The notes beneath the pieces are model-generated. The model made no database searches, was not told where the DNA came from, and saw only the letters and a list, made by a program, of their open reading frames with translations. From contig CAMBAQ010000141.1 in NCBI GenBank assembly GCA_945863785.1, positions 1 to 5,148 on the forward strand: a stretch of 5,148 nucleotides of DNA, read 5' to 3'. Source of the DNA: Chthoniobacter flavus. Its GTDB lineage: Bacteria > Verrucomicrobiota > Verrucomicrobiia > Chthoniobacterales > Terrimicrobiaceae. A program made the translations under genes and the position numbers. This document shows, one piece after another, positions 1 through 4,975 of the stretch (position 1 is its first letter; each line of letters begins with the position of its first letter).

Positions 1-153
1 TGGGCGAATATCCCATCCGGTCCGGCCATCGTATTGATACTCGGAGCCGCATTCATTCTTGCCTACTTTTTCAGTCCGAGATACGGGATATTTTCGCGCT
101 ATTTCAAGCGGCGGCATTTGCACGAGGAATCCCTCGAGAGGTGGAAAAAATAA
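1..153 (+). CDS. Metal ABC transporter permease, ZnuB/TroC type (C-terminal end only)
   Basis: This is the last 50 codons of a gene that begins before the window; frame 1 is open from base 1 to the TAA at 151-153. The fragment has one hydrophobic segment at about residues 6-25, with the PSGPAIVLILGAAF stretch, followed by SPRYG and a strongly basic tail (FKRRHLHEESLERWKK). From family knowledge, a last transmembrane helix beginning near an N-P-S-G-P motif and ending in a short cytoplasmic R/K-rich tail is typical of ABC-3 family permeases for Zn2+, Mn2+ or chelated iron (ZnuB, TroC/TroD, MntB). The protein would form the inner-membrane channel of an importer, together with an ATPase and a periplasmic binding protein that should lie upstream. 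The metal cannot be told from this fragment. The assignment rests on a short tail, so the family is fairly sure and the substrate open. Confidence 0.72.
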   Translation, partial: WANIPSGPAIVLILGAAFILAYFFSPRYGIFSRYFKRRHLHEESLERWKK

Positions 154-156
154 CGA

Positions 157-172
157 CGGACGACTTTGTCCG
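157..172. terminator. Weak hairpin between convergent genes
   Basis: CGGAC (157-161) and GTCCG (168-172) can pair around a 6-base loop in the 38 bases between the permease stop and the stop of the convergent PUR gene. There is no T-run on either side, so it does not look like a classical intrinsic terminator; position is the main argument for it. Confidence 0.2.
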
Positions 173-191
173 GGATTTGAAAACGCGGGCC

Positions 192-398
192 TTATTCGAT
201 CTCTTCGCCGGCGGTGAGGACCTCGTCGAGGAGGGTTTCAAACTCATCCAAACCCGTGCTGGGGATGATCACCGAATTCCGTCGCCCGTGGGCTTCTTCA
301 GTGATTTTGAGAAATCTCCCCCGGTCATTTTCGCGCAACTCAATAATAACGTGTTTGCGCTCGATCTGCAATTCTCGCGAGGCCAGGGTATTTTCCAT
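192..398 (-). CDS. Small PUR-alpha-type DNA/RNA-binding protein
   Basis: This encodes 68 residues. After a short variable start, ELQIERKHVIIELRENDRGR forms one beta-rich segment and ENDRGRFLKI (residues 23-32) follows; then come GRRNSVIIPSTGLDEF (38-53) and an acidic C-terminal helix. The order beta strands, N-x-R-G-R-F-L-K-I, small/hydrophobic strand, P-x-x-G-L-x-E-F, helix is the single PUR repeat known from Pur-alpha, from the bacterial DUF3276 proteins and from Borrelia BpuR, which bind single-stranded nucleic acid. I infer a cytoplasmic nucleic-acid-binding, possibly regulatory, protein that acts as a dimer, since one repeat makes half of the intertwined fold. The ATG at 396-398 is the only ATG that fits; in-frame codons upstream run back to a TGA near 456-458 without another ATG. 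No Shine-Dalgarno sequence precedes it. A longer frame on the plus strand (141-467) covers the locus but has no family features. The gene lies 86 bases after the aminopeptidase and probably has its own promoter. Confidence 0.82.
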   Translation of the reverse strand: MENTLASRELQIERKHVIIELRENDRGRFLKITEEAHGRRNSVIIPSTGLDEFETLLDEVLTAGEEIE

Positions 399-414
399 AT
401 CAGAGGGCTGAGTA

Positions 415-441
415 ATTATCGGGTTGAATCGATAACGGCAA
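415..441 (-). promoter_or_regulatory. Candidate promoter of the PUR gene
   Basis: Read on the minus strand, TTGCCG (436-441; 4 of 6 to TTGACA) is followed after 15 bases by GATAAT (415-420; 5 of 6 to TATAAT). The -10 box ends 16 bases before the ATG. The 15-base spacer is short of the usual 17. A perfect 6-base dyad, TTATCG/CGATAA (416-421 and 430-435), overlaps the -10 box and spacer and could be an operator or chance. Confidence 0.3.
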
Positions 442-484
442 ACAAAATTGCCTCAGAGGCCGCTTGATAGCTCAGAATACCCTC

Positions 485-1606
485 TTACTTCGCTTTTCCG
501 AGAAGGTAGTCGGGATTCAGTTTTTTGAGTGCAGTTGGGACAAATAGCCCGTCTTTGCGAATCAGTTTTCCGTCGAACCACACCTCGCCGCCACCGCAAT
601 CGGGTCGTTGAATGCAGACCATATCCCAGTGGATGCGGCTTGTATTCCCGTTTCCAGCCGTTTTGTAGGCTTGTCCAGGCGTGAAGTGGAATGACCCCGC
701 GATTTTTTCGTCGAACAGGATATCGCGCATCGGGTGGAGGATGTGGGGGTTGAAACCGAGGGCGAATTCCCCGATGTAGCGGGCGCCTTCATCACTATCC
801 AAAATCCGGTTGAGCGCAGAAGTGTTGTTGGATGAGGCATTCACGATCTTTCCCGCCGAAAATTCCAAGCGGACGCCATCAAATGCCTGGCCTTGATAAA
901 TGCTAGGCACATTGAAGGTCACGAAGCCCTCGACGCTTTTCTTCACGGGGCAGGAAAAAACTTCACCATCCGGGATGTTGCGGTCGCCGCCGCAAGTCAC
1001 AGAGCCGATTCCCTTGATGGAAAAATGGAGGTCTGTGCCAGGGCCTTTGAGTTGAACTTTGTCGGTGCTATCCATCAGCGCTTTGAGCGCAGCCATGCCT
1101 GGGGCCATTCGGCTGTAATCGAGCGTGCAAACTTTGAAGTAGAAATCCTCAAATGCCGGCGTGCTCATCTGCGCTTGTTGAGCCATGGCGGGCGTCGGCC
1201 AGCGTAGCACGACCCACTTGGTCTTATTGATCCGCCAATCCATCACCGGGCGCATCGCTCCGGAGATCAGACGCATTTTTTCGTCCGGCACATCACTCAT
1301 TTCGGTGATGTTGTGGCTGCCTCTCACCGCGATGTAGGCGTCCATCTTTTTCATGCGGGCCAATTCCACGCTGCTAGCGATCGTCAGTTGAGCTTTCTCT
1401 GCACCTAATGCGATTTCGCGGGACACACGCGCGTGATGCATTTGAACAAAGGGAATGGCGCCGCGGGCCCTAGTGGCCTGGATGAGAGAAATCGCCATTT
1501 CGTCTGTGGCGTCAAAGATATCGATGAGAACTTTTTCTCCAGATTTCAGTTTCGTCGAGTGGCTCGTGAGAACGTCTGCCAGTTTGTCCAAACGGGGATC
1601 ATGCAT
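485..1606 (-). CDS. M29-family metallo-aminopeptidase
   Basis: This 373-residue cytoplasmic peptidase should remove N-terminal amino acids from peptides with a two-metal centre, as in the thermophilic aminopeptidases AmpT/AmpS and PepS. The metal-site residues of the family can be placed: Glu215 in NIPDGEVF (210-217), Glu280 in YIGEFALGFNP (277-287), His307 in SFHF, Tyr314 seven residues later, and His326 and Asp328 in SRIHWDMV. Spacing from the first to the second Glu, and from His to Tyr, agrees with the family. The stretch between His307 and His326 (19 residues) is shorter than the roughly 30 of the Thermus enzymes, and total length is below the usual 400-415. All ligands are present, so the enzyme should be active. 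The ATG at 1604-1606 lies six bases after the stop of the preceding gene, so it is probably the last gene of the operon. No signal peptide is visible. Confidence 0.9.
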   Translation of the reverse strand: MHDPRLDKLADVLTSHSTKLKSGEKVLIDIFDATDEMAISLIQATRARGAIPFVQMHHARVSREIALGAEKAQLTIASSVELARMKKMDAYIAVRGSHNITEMSDVPDEKMRLISGAMRPVMDWRINKTKWVVLRWPTPAMAQQAQMSTPAFEDFYFKVCTLDYSRMAPGMAALKALMDSTDKVQLKGPGTDLHFSIKGIGSVTCGGDRNIPDGEVFSCPVKKSVEGFVTFNVPSIYQGQAFDGVRLEFSAGKIVNASSNNTSALNRILDSDEGARYIGEFALGFNPHILHPMRDILFDEKIAGSFHFTPGQAYKTAGNGNTSRIHWDMVCIQRPDCGGGEVWFDGKLIRKDGLFVPTALKKLNPDYLLGKAK

Positions 1607-1612
1607 AAAAAA

Positions 1613-1993
1613 TTAGCGTCCTATTTTCTCTGAAAATTCTCCCAAACGGCGAGCGGCATACGCGGAAAGCGCGGGCCGAACGAAGGGAAGTGCGAGTTTG
1701 CAAATGTTAAAAGTGGTCATCAGCCAGCGCTGGCGATCTTTCGTGGCAGGCTCTTTCTTTAGAGCGGAAGAATCGCCTTTTTGAGGAACGATCTTGGTGA
1801 TGGTTTTGGTTTTTGGACCTGCAAAGATGTATCCCAGCGCCGCGGCTCCACCTAACCACGCGAAGGGACGAGATGTTACCGAGCGCCTGAGTTTGCCGAG
1901 AATATTAAACTCTTCCGCGATGGCGGCGGTGTCGCGGGCGATGGCGAGTCGGCTCCGGCGGAGTTCTTCGAGAATGGCTTCCTTATTACTCAT
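1613..1993 (-). CDS. Small membrane-associated protein in the YqjK position
   Basis: This encodes 126 residues. The N-terminus (about 3-38) is a charged amphipathic helix rich in Leu, Arg and Glu, likely a coiled coil. RPFAWLGGAAALGYIFAGPK (42-61) is a short glycine-rich membrane helix; next comes a polar linker of about 30 residues with many Lys, and then a second hydrophobic/amphipathic stretch (about 92-115) with a basic end. I do not recognise a catalytic domain. Its place directly after the DUF883 and DUF1469 genes is that of YqjK in Escherichia coli, but similarity to YqjK is in layout rather than obvious sequence, so the function stays unknown. The ATG at 1991-1993 overlaps the end of the preceding gene by 8 bases, which argues for translational coupling; only a weak AGAAG lies upstream. 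The protein probably helps a membrane-bound complex with its two upstream neighbours; this is inference from gene order. Confidence 0.78.
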   Translation of the reverse strand: MSNKEAILEELRRSRLAIARDTAAIAEEFNILGKLRRSVTSRPFAWLGGAAALGYIFAGPKTKTITKIVPQKGDSSALKKEPATKDRQRWLMTTFNICKLALPFVRPALSAYAARRLGEFSEKIGR

Positions 1994-2411
1994 GGCGGGG
2001 AGCGTTCTTCTGAAGGGCTTCTAGGTCGCTTGCGATCTCTCGGCGAGTCATGGTCAAAATGGGGCTGCGGCTGTAATCCCTCACATACCTAGCGCAAAGG
2101 TAAGCGGCTAATCCATGCAGGATCGTGAGTGCAGAAAAAATCCAGAGCCAAGAGAGGGCAAGGAAGTGGGCCGCTAAAAAGACAACAGCGATCACCAAGA
2201 GGATATACCCCAAGGCGGCAAAAAAGAGCGCCGCCGCGAGCATCACCAGCAAGCGCGTGTAGAGCGCCATGGCTTCGCGGGATTCCTCCCCAGCCAAAGC
2301 CAAAATCGCCTGCAAATACCGGCCCGAAGATCCGATGAGACTCAGGATTTCCGCCATGAGTCCACGAGGTGCCGTGGACCGGCCATCAAGCTCCGGTTTT
2401 GAAGCGCTCAT
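1986..2411 (-). CDS. DUF1469 / phage-holin-3_6 family membrane protein (YqjE-like)
   Basis: This encodes 141 residues from the chosen start. A polar N-terminus (1-20) leads into an amphipathic helix (about 20-50). Two long hydrophobic helices follow, at about 53-80 (starting LLVMLAAALFFAALGYILL) and 84-105, and then a charged cytoplasmic tail with RREIASDLEAL near the end. Two close helices, a preceding amphipathic segment and a C-terminal helix carrying E-x-x-x-D-x-x-x-L are typical of the YqjE/DUF1469 family of inner-membrane proteins. The biochemical role is not established, and the 'holin' label does not imply lysis. I chose the ATG at 2409-2411. A TTG at 2433-2435 would add eight residues and overlap the DUF883 stop by three bases, but the added MIAAKNRT has no family features and neither start has a good ribosome site (an AGGAG lies 13 bases before the TTG). 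It lies between a DUF883 gene and a YqjK-like gene, as in E. coli. Confidence 0.85.
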   Translation of the reverse strand: MSASKPELDGRSTAPRGLMAEILSLIGSSGRYLQAILALAGEESREAMALYTRLLVMLAAALFFAALGYILLVIAVVFLAAHFLALSWLWIFSALTILHGLAAYLCARYVRDYSRSPILTMTRREIASDLEALQKNAPRHE

Positions 2412-2431
2412 GGTGCGATTTTTCGCTGCAA

Positions 2432-2833
2432 TCAACGACGAAGGATAACTCCTAAAAGGAAGCCAACGCCAAGCGCGATACCCACGGATTGGAGCGGATT
2501 CTCGCGGATGTAGGCCTCCGCTTCGGTTTGGTAGCTCTGTGCGTACCCAGAGGCATCATCCAAAAAATGGTTTGCTTTGAATCTGATGTCTTCGGTTTTC
2601 ACGCGGGCCTGATCACGAAGGTCTTGGTAGGTCGTGCTCGCGGCCTCACCAAGGTCTTTCGCGGCGGCACCGAGATGGCCCCGGCTGGCTTCAAAAGCCT
2701 CTTTGGCTTGGGTTTTGACAGTTTCACCAACCACTCTGCCGGCGCTTGCTGCCGCATCGAGAGCTTTTTTGGCGTGTTCTGTGCTGCTTTCGAGTTTTTT
2801 CACCACTGGATTGGATTCGGTTGTATCAGACAT
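2432..2833 (-). CDS. DUF883 family membrane-anchored protein (YqjD/ElaB-like)
   Basis: This encodes 133 residues. Residues 1-108 are a long, highly charged, Ala/Lys/Glu-rich helical region with heptad character (for example LESSTEHAKKALDAAASAGR), expected to form a coiled coil in the cytoplasm. The end, RENPLQSVGIALGVGFLLG (110-128) followed by VILRR, is the hallmark of the family: an N-P start, one glycine-zipper membrane helix and a terminal double Arg. In E. coli, YqjD and ElaB are tail-anchored inner-membrane proteins that bind ribosomes in stationary phase; a similar link to stress or slow growth is possible here but not shown. Glycines at every fourth position in the helix suggest self-association. 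It is the first gene of the minus-strand block. The ATG at 2831-2833 has no Shine-Dalgarno motif (CACCAATAAAATT precedes it) and lies about 20 bases from the predicted transcription start. Confidence 0.9.
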   Translation of the reverse strand: MSDTTESNPVVKKLESSTEHAKKALDAAASAGRVVGETVKTQAKEAFEASRGHLGAAAKDLGEAASTTYQDLRDQARVKTEDIRFKANHFLDDASGYAQSYQTEAEAYIRENPLQSVGIALGVGFLLGVILRR

Positions 2834-2859
2834 AATTTTATTGGTGGGTTACACTTTTT

Positions 2860-2887
2860 ATTCTGACATGGAATTCATCCTTGGCAA
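2860..2887 (-). promoter_or_regulatory. Candidate promoter of the DUF883-led operon
   Basis: On the minus strand, TTGCCA (2882-2887; 5 of 6 to TTGACA) is followed after 16 bases by CAGAAT (2860-2865; 4 of 6 to TATAAT). Transcription would start near 2853, giving a leader of about 20 bases. Its -35 box overlaps the -35 box of the divergent kinase promoter candidate. Consensus match only. Confidence 0.3.
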
Positions 2888-2909
2888 GCGTCAAGGCACT
2901 CGGAATGAT
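2881..2909 (+). promoter_or_regulatory. Candidate promoter of the galactokinase gene
   Basis: TTGGCA (2881-2886; 5 of 6 to TTGACA), a 17-base spacer and AATGAT (2904-2909; 4 of 6 to TATAAT) would place the transcript start at or next to the ATG at 2917, that is, a leaderless or nearly leaderless message. This fits the lack of a ribosome binding site and argues against the in-frame ATGs at 2905 and 2908, which lie inside the -10 box. It is only a consensus match. Confidence 0.27.
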
Positions 2910-2916
2910 GAGGCGT

Positions 2917-4011
2917 ATGACTAATACAACTGCCTTCGCCCCCGGTCGCGTGGAGATCCTCGGGAATCACACAGATTACAATGGAGGTGTTGTCCTCTCA
3001 GCGGCTTTACAACTTGGGGTGACCGCCACAGGGTGCCGCCTTGCCAATGGTGAGGTTCAACTCGGCAGCGGGGATATGGGCGGCATGGTGACCCTGAATC
3101 GGAATGAGGGATTAAAACCCCGCCGCGATTGGACGGACTATCCGCTCGGTGTTGCGGAAATGCTGGCTCGCGCGGGCGCAGAGGCGGGGGGATTTGCGGT
3201 GCAGTTTGAGACCACGCTCCCAAGTGGCGCTGGCCTATCTAGTTCGGCCGCACTTGAGGTGGCGACGGCGGTTTTTCTTTCGCGCCTCTATCCTTTCACG
3301 CTCTCTCGCATGGAGGTCGCCAAGCTTTGCCGACGCGCGGAAAATGATTTTGTGGGAGTGAATTGCGGTCTCCTCGACCAAGCCTCGTCGGTTTTTGGTC
3401 GTAAGGATCATCTGGTTTATCTGGATTGCCGGGCGGAGTCAGTGGAGGAGATTCCTTTTCCCTCCCATCTCGGTCTGCTCATCATTAATTCCTCCGTCAA
3501 ACATGCGCTGACCGGTGGAGAATATAACGAACGGCGCGAGCAGTGCTTTGCGGCTGCCGCAGCGATGGGCGTTGAGGCGCTTCGCGACACGACCAGCGCC
3601 GCACTCGAGGCTGCTGATCTTCCCGCTCTGGCGAAGCGTCGCGCCCGTCATGTGGTGGGTGAAAATGAGCGTGTTTTCGAGGCGATTGAGGCTCTTCGGG
3701 CTGGGCATGGAGATAAACTCGGTCAACTGATGGCGGCATCTCACCGCAGCTCGATGGAGAATTTTGAAAACAGCACGCCGGAGCTGGATTTGCTGGTCGA
3801 ACTCGCCATCCAACAAAAAGGCTGCCTTGGTGCACGTTTGACTGGCGGTGGGTTCGGGGGCGCGATAGTTGCTTTGGTGGAGCAAGATGCCGTCGAAGAG
3901 GTTCTCAAAAACGTCAAATCCGTCTACGACGCCCAAACCGGATACTCCGCTACGGGTTACCGCTGCCGGGCGGGAGCCGGGGCCCTGCCTCCCGATCACG
4001 GCCAAGCCTGA
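2917..4011 (+). CDS. galK: Galactokinase-family GHMP sugar kinase
   Basis: This encodes 364 residues from the chosen ATG, slightly shorter than the usual 380-390. The family reaction is ATP-dependent C1 phosphorylation of galactose, the first step of the Leloir pathway, in the cytoplasm. The galactokinase signature is at 8-24 (APGRVEILGNHTDYNGG, with Arg11, His18, Asp20 and Tyr21). The GHMP ATP-binding loop LPSGAGLSSSAAL is at 101-113, the catalytic Asp154 lies in CGLLDQ, Tyr203 in EYNERR, and the C-terminal motif LTGGGFGG at 308-315. All catalytic parts are present. The odd point is Asn17: most galactokinases have Glu there (GEHTDY), a residue that contacts the sugar, so substrate preference may differ. 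No galT, galE or galM is in view. The start at 2917 puts the signature at the usual distance from the N-terminus; in-frame TTG 2881, ATG 2905 and ATG 2908 would add 12, 4 and 3 residues. The gene is divergent from the DUF883 operon. Confidence 0.9.
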   Translation: MTNTTAFAPGRVEILGNHTDYNGGVVLSAALQLGVTATGCRLANGEVQLGSGDMGGMVTLNRNEGLKPRRDWTDYPLGVAEMLARAGAEAGGFAVQFETTLPSGAGLSSSAALEVATAVFLSRLYPFTLSRMEVAKLCRRAENDFVGVNCGLLDQASSVFGRKDHLVYLDCRAESVEEIPFPSHLGLLIINSSVKHALTGGEYNERREQCFAAAAAMGVEALRDTTSAALEAADLPALAKRRARHVVGENERVFEAIEALRAGHGDKLGQLMAASHRSSMENFENSTPELDLLVELAIQQKGCLGARLTGGGFGGAIVALVEQDAVEEVLKNVKSVYDAQTGYSATGYRCRAGAGALPPDHGQA

Positions 4012-4022
4012 TCACCTGATTC

Positions 4023-4049
4023 TCGACATAAGAGGCGAATCCACATAGT
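4023..4049 (+). promoter_or_regulatory. Candidate promoter of the serine acetyltransferase gene
   Basis: In the 46 bases between the kinase stop and the next ATG, TCGACA (4023-4028; 5 of 6 to TTGACA) and CATAGT (4044-4049; 4 of 6 to TATAAT) are separated by 15 bases. The -10 box ends eight bases before the ATG at 4058, so the message would be nearly leaderless; no Shine-Dalgarno motif is present. The short spacer makes it weak, and read-through from the kinase gene is equally possible. Confidence 0.22.
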
Positions 4050-4057
4050 CTCCCGAC

Positions 4058-4975
4058 ATGCAAAGCCGGTTGACAGATATCGCCAGTCAGATTCTCACCT
4101 CCTACGAGTTGGTGGGCGGGCTGAATAATACGGATGGACATAATCTGCCCTCCAAGCGTGCTCTGGCGGGCCTCTGCGAGCAATTGCTGCAATTCCTTTT
4201 TCCAGGATTTCATGACGAGCGACCGATTCACAAAAGCGAACTCGCTGAGATCACGGGGACTCGTCTTCAAGCTCTGGCCGATCAACTCGAGGACCAAATT
4301 TTCAAAAGCCTCCGGATTTCCGACCCTGAATGCCCCAAATCCCGCGCCAGCGAGCTCTTGTTGCAGTTTTTGGAGGCTCTTCCGGGCGTTCGGGAGTTGC
4401 TGCGCACGGATATTATTGCTGCCTATGAGGGCGATCCGGCGGCGGTGAGCAATGAGGAAATCATTCTTTCATATCCTTTTCTGGAAGCGATCGCGATTCA
4501 GCGTTGCGCCCATTTGCTCTACCTCGAAAAAATTCCGCTCCTGCCTCGGATGATGACCGAGTGGGCCCACGCCTGCACCGGAATCGACATTCATCCTGGC
4601 GCCGAAATCGGGGCTTATTTTTTCATCGACCACGGGACGGGGGTCGTCATTGGCGAAACCTGCCGTATCGGTCGGCGTGTAAAGCTTTACCACGGAGTCA
4701 CCCTCGGCGCCCGCAGCTTTGCCAAGGACGAGTCTGGTTCCATTGTGAAAGGCGGTAAGCGTCATCCTGAAGTGGGAGATAATGTGACCATCTACCCGAA
4801 TTCCACTATTCTCGGTGGCGGAACGGTGATTGGCAGCGGATCTACCATCGGAGCGAACGTTTTTCTTATGCAAAGCGTCCCATCGGATTCACTCGTAGTT
4901 TACGAAGAGAAACAATTGCGTATCGTTGATAAGAACCGTTTGGTCGGTTCCACGGAAATCGAATGGTTTATCTAG
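4058..4975 (+). CDS. cysE: Serine O-acetyltransferase, long EpsC/CysE type
   Basis: This 305-residue enzyme should transfer acetyl from acetyl-CoA to L-serine, giving the O-acetylserine that cysteine synthase turns into cysteine. Residues 1-110 are a helical N-terminal region, longer than in E. coli CysE (273 residues in total). The SAT core starts at about 117 with TDIIAAYEGDPAA (Asp118, Asp126). The left-handed beta-helix begins at DIHPGAEIG (177-185) and continues with FIDHGTGVVIGET (189-201), YHGVTLGA (211-218) and KRHPEVGDNVTIYPNSTILG (234-253). Asp191/His192 and Arg235/His236 match the catalytic D157/H158 and R192/H193 of E. coli; the loop between the two His is nine residues longer (AKDESGSIVKGGK). 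The end (VVYEEKQLRIVDKNRLVG) lacks the G-x-P-A-R-I-V tail of E. coli CysE, so feedback control and complex formation with cysteine synthase may differ. The stop overlaps the next gene by 13 bases. Confidence 0.92.
   Translation: MQSRLTDIASQILTSYELVGGLNNTDGHNLPSKRALAGLCEQLLQFLFPGFHDERPIHKSELAEITGTRLQALADQLEDQIFKSLRISDPECPKSRASELLLQFLEALPGVRELLRTDIIAAYEGDPAAVSNEEIILSYPFLEAIAIQRCAHLLYLEKIPLLPRMMTEWAHACTGIDIHPGAEIGAYFFIDHGTGVVIGETCRIGRRVKLYHGVTLGARSFAKDESGSIVKGGKRHPEVGDNVTIYPNSTILGGGTVIGSGSTIGANVFLMQSVPSDSLVVYEEKQLRIVDKNRLVGSTEIEWFI

Noticed and set aside
437..460. Small hairpins (GGCAA/TTGCC at 437-452, GCCT/AGGC at 450-460) as a terminator for the aminopeptidase operon
   Set aside because: Stems of four to five pairs and only a broken T-rich stretch; too weak to call as an intrinsic terminator.
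141..467. 108-residue plus-strand frame starting with GTG inside the permease gene
   Set aside because: It lies antisense to the PUR gene, which has clear family motifs, and its own translation shows no recognisable domain or composition typical of a real protein.
893..1207. Plus-strand frame antisense to the aminopeptidase
   Set aside because: It covers conserved parts of the M29 enzyme and has no family resemblance; a coding shadow.
1986..2411. Holin of a prophage
   Set aside because: The family name contains 'phage holin', but no endolysin, portal, integrase or other phage gene is near, and the neighbours match the yqjDEK arrangement.
2489..2866. 125-residue plus-strand frame antisense to the DUF883 gene
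   Set aside because: It is rich in Phe and Cys as expected from the reverse of Lys/Glu/Ala codons, and the minus-strand protein has the DUF883 membrane anchor.
3439..4005. 188-residue minus-strand frame antisense to the galactokinase
   Set aside because: The plus strand encodes all GHMP motifs through this stretch; the antisense product has no domain features.
4469..4873. 134-residue minus-strand frame antisense to the serine acetyltransferase
   Set aside because: It overlaps the conserved beta-helix repeats of the acetyltransferase and has no recognisable motif.
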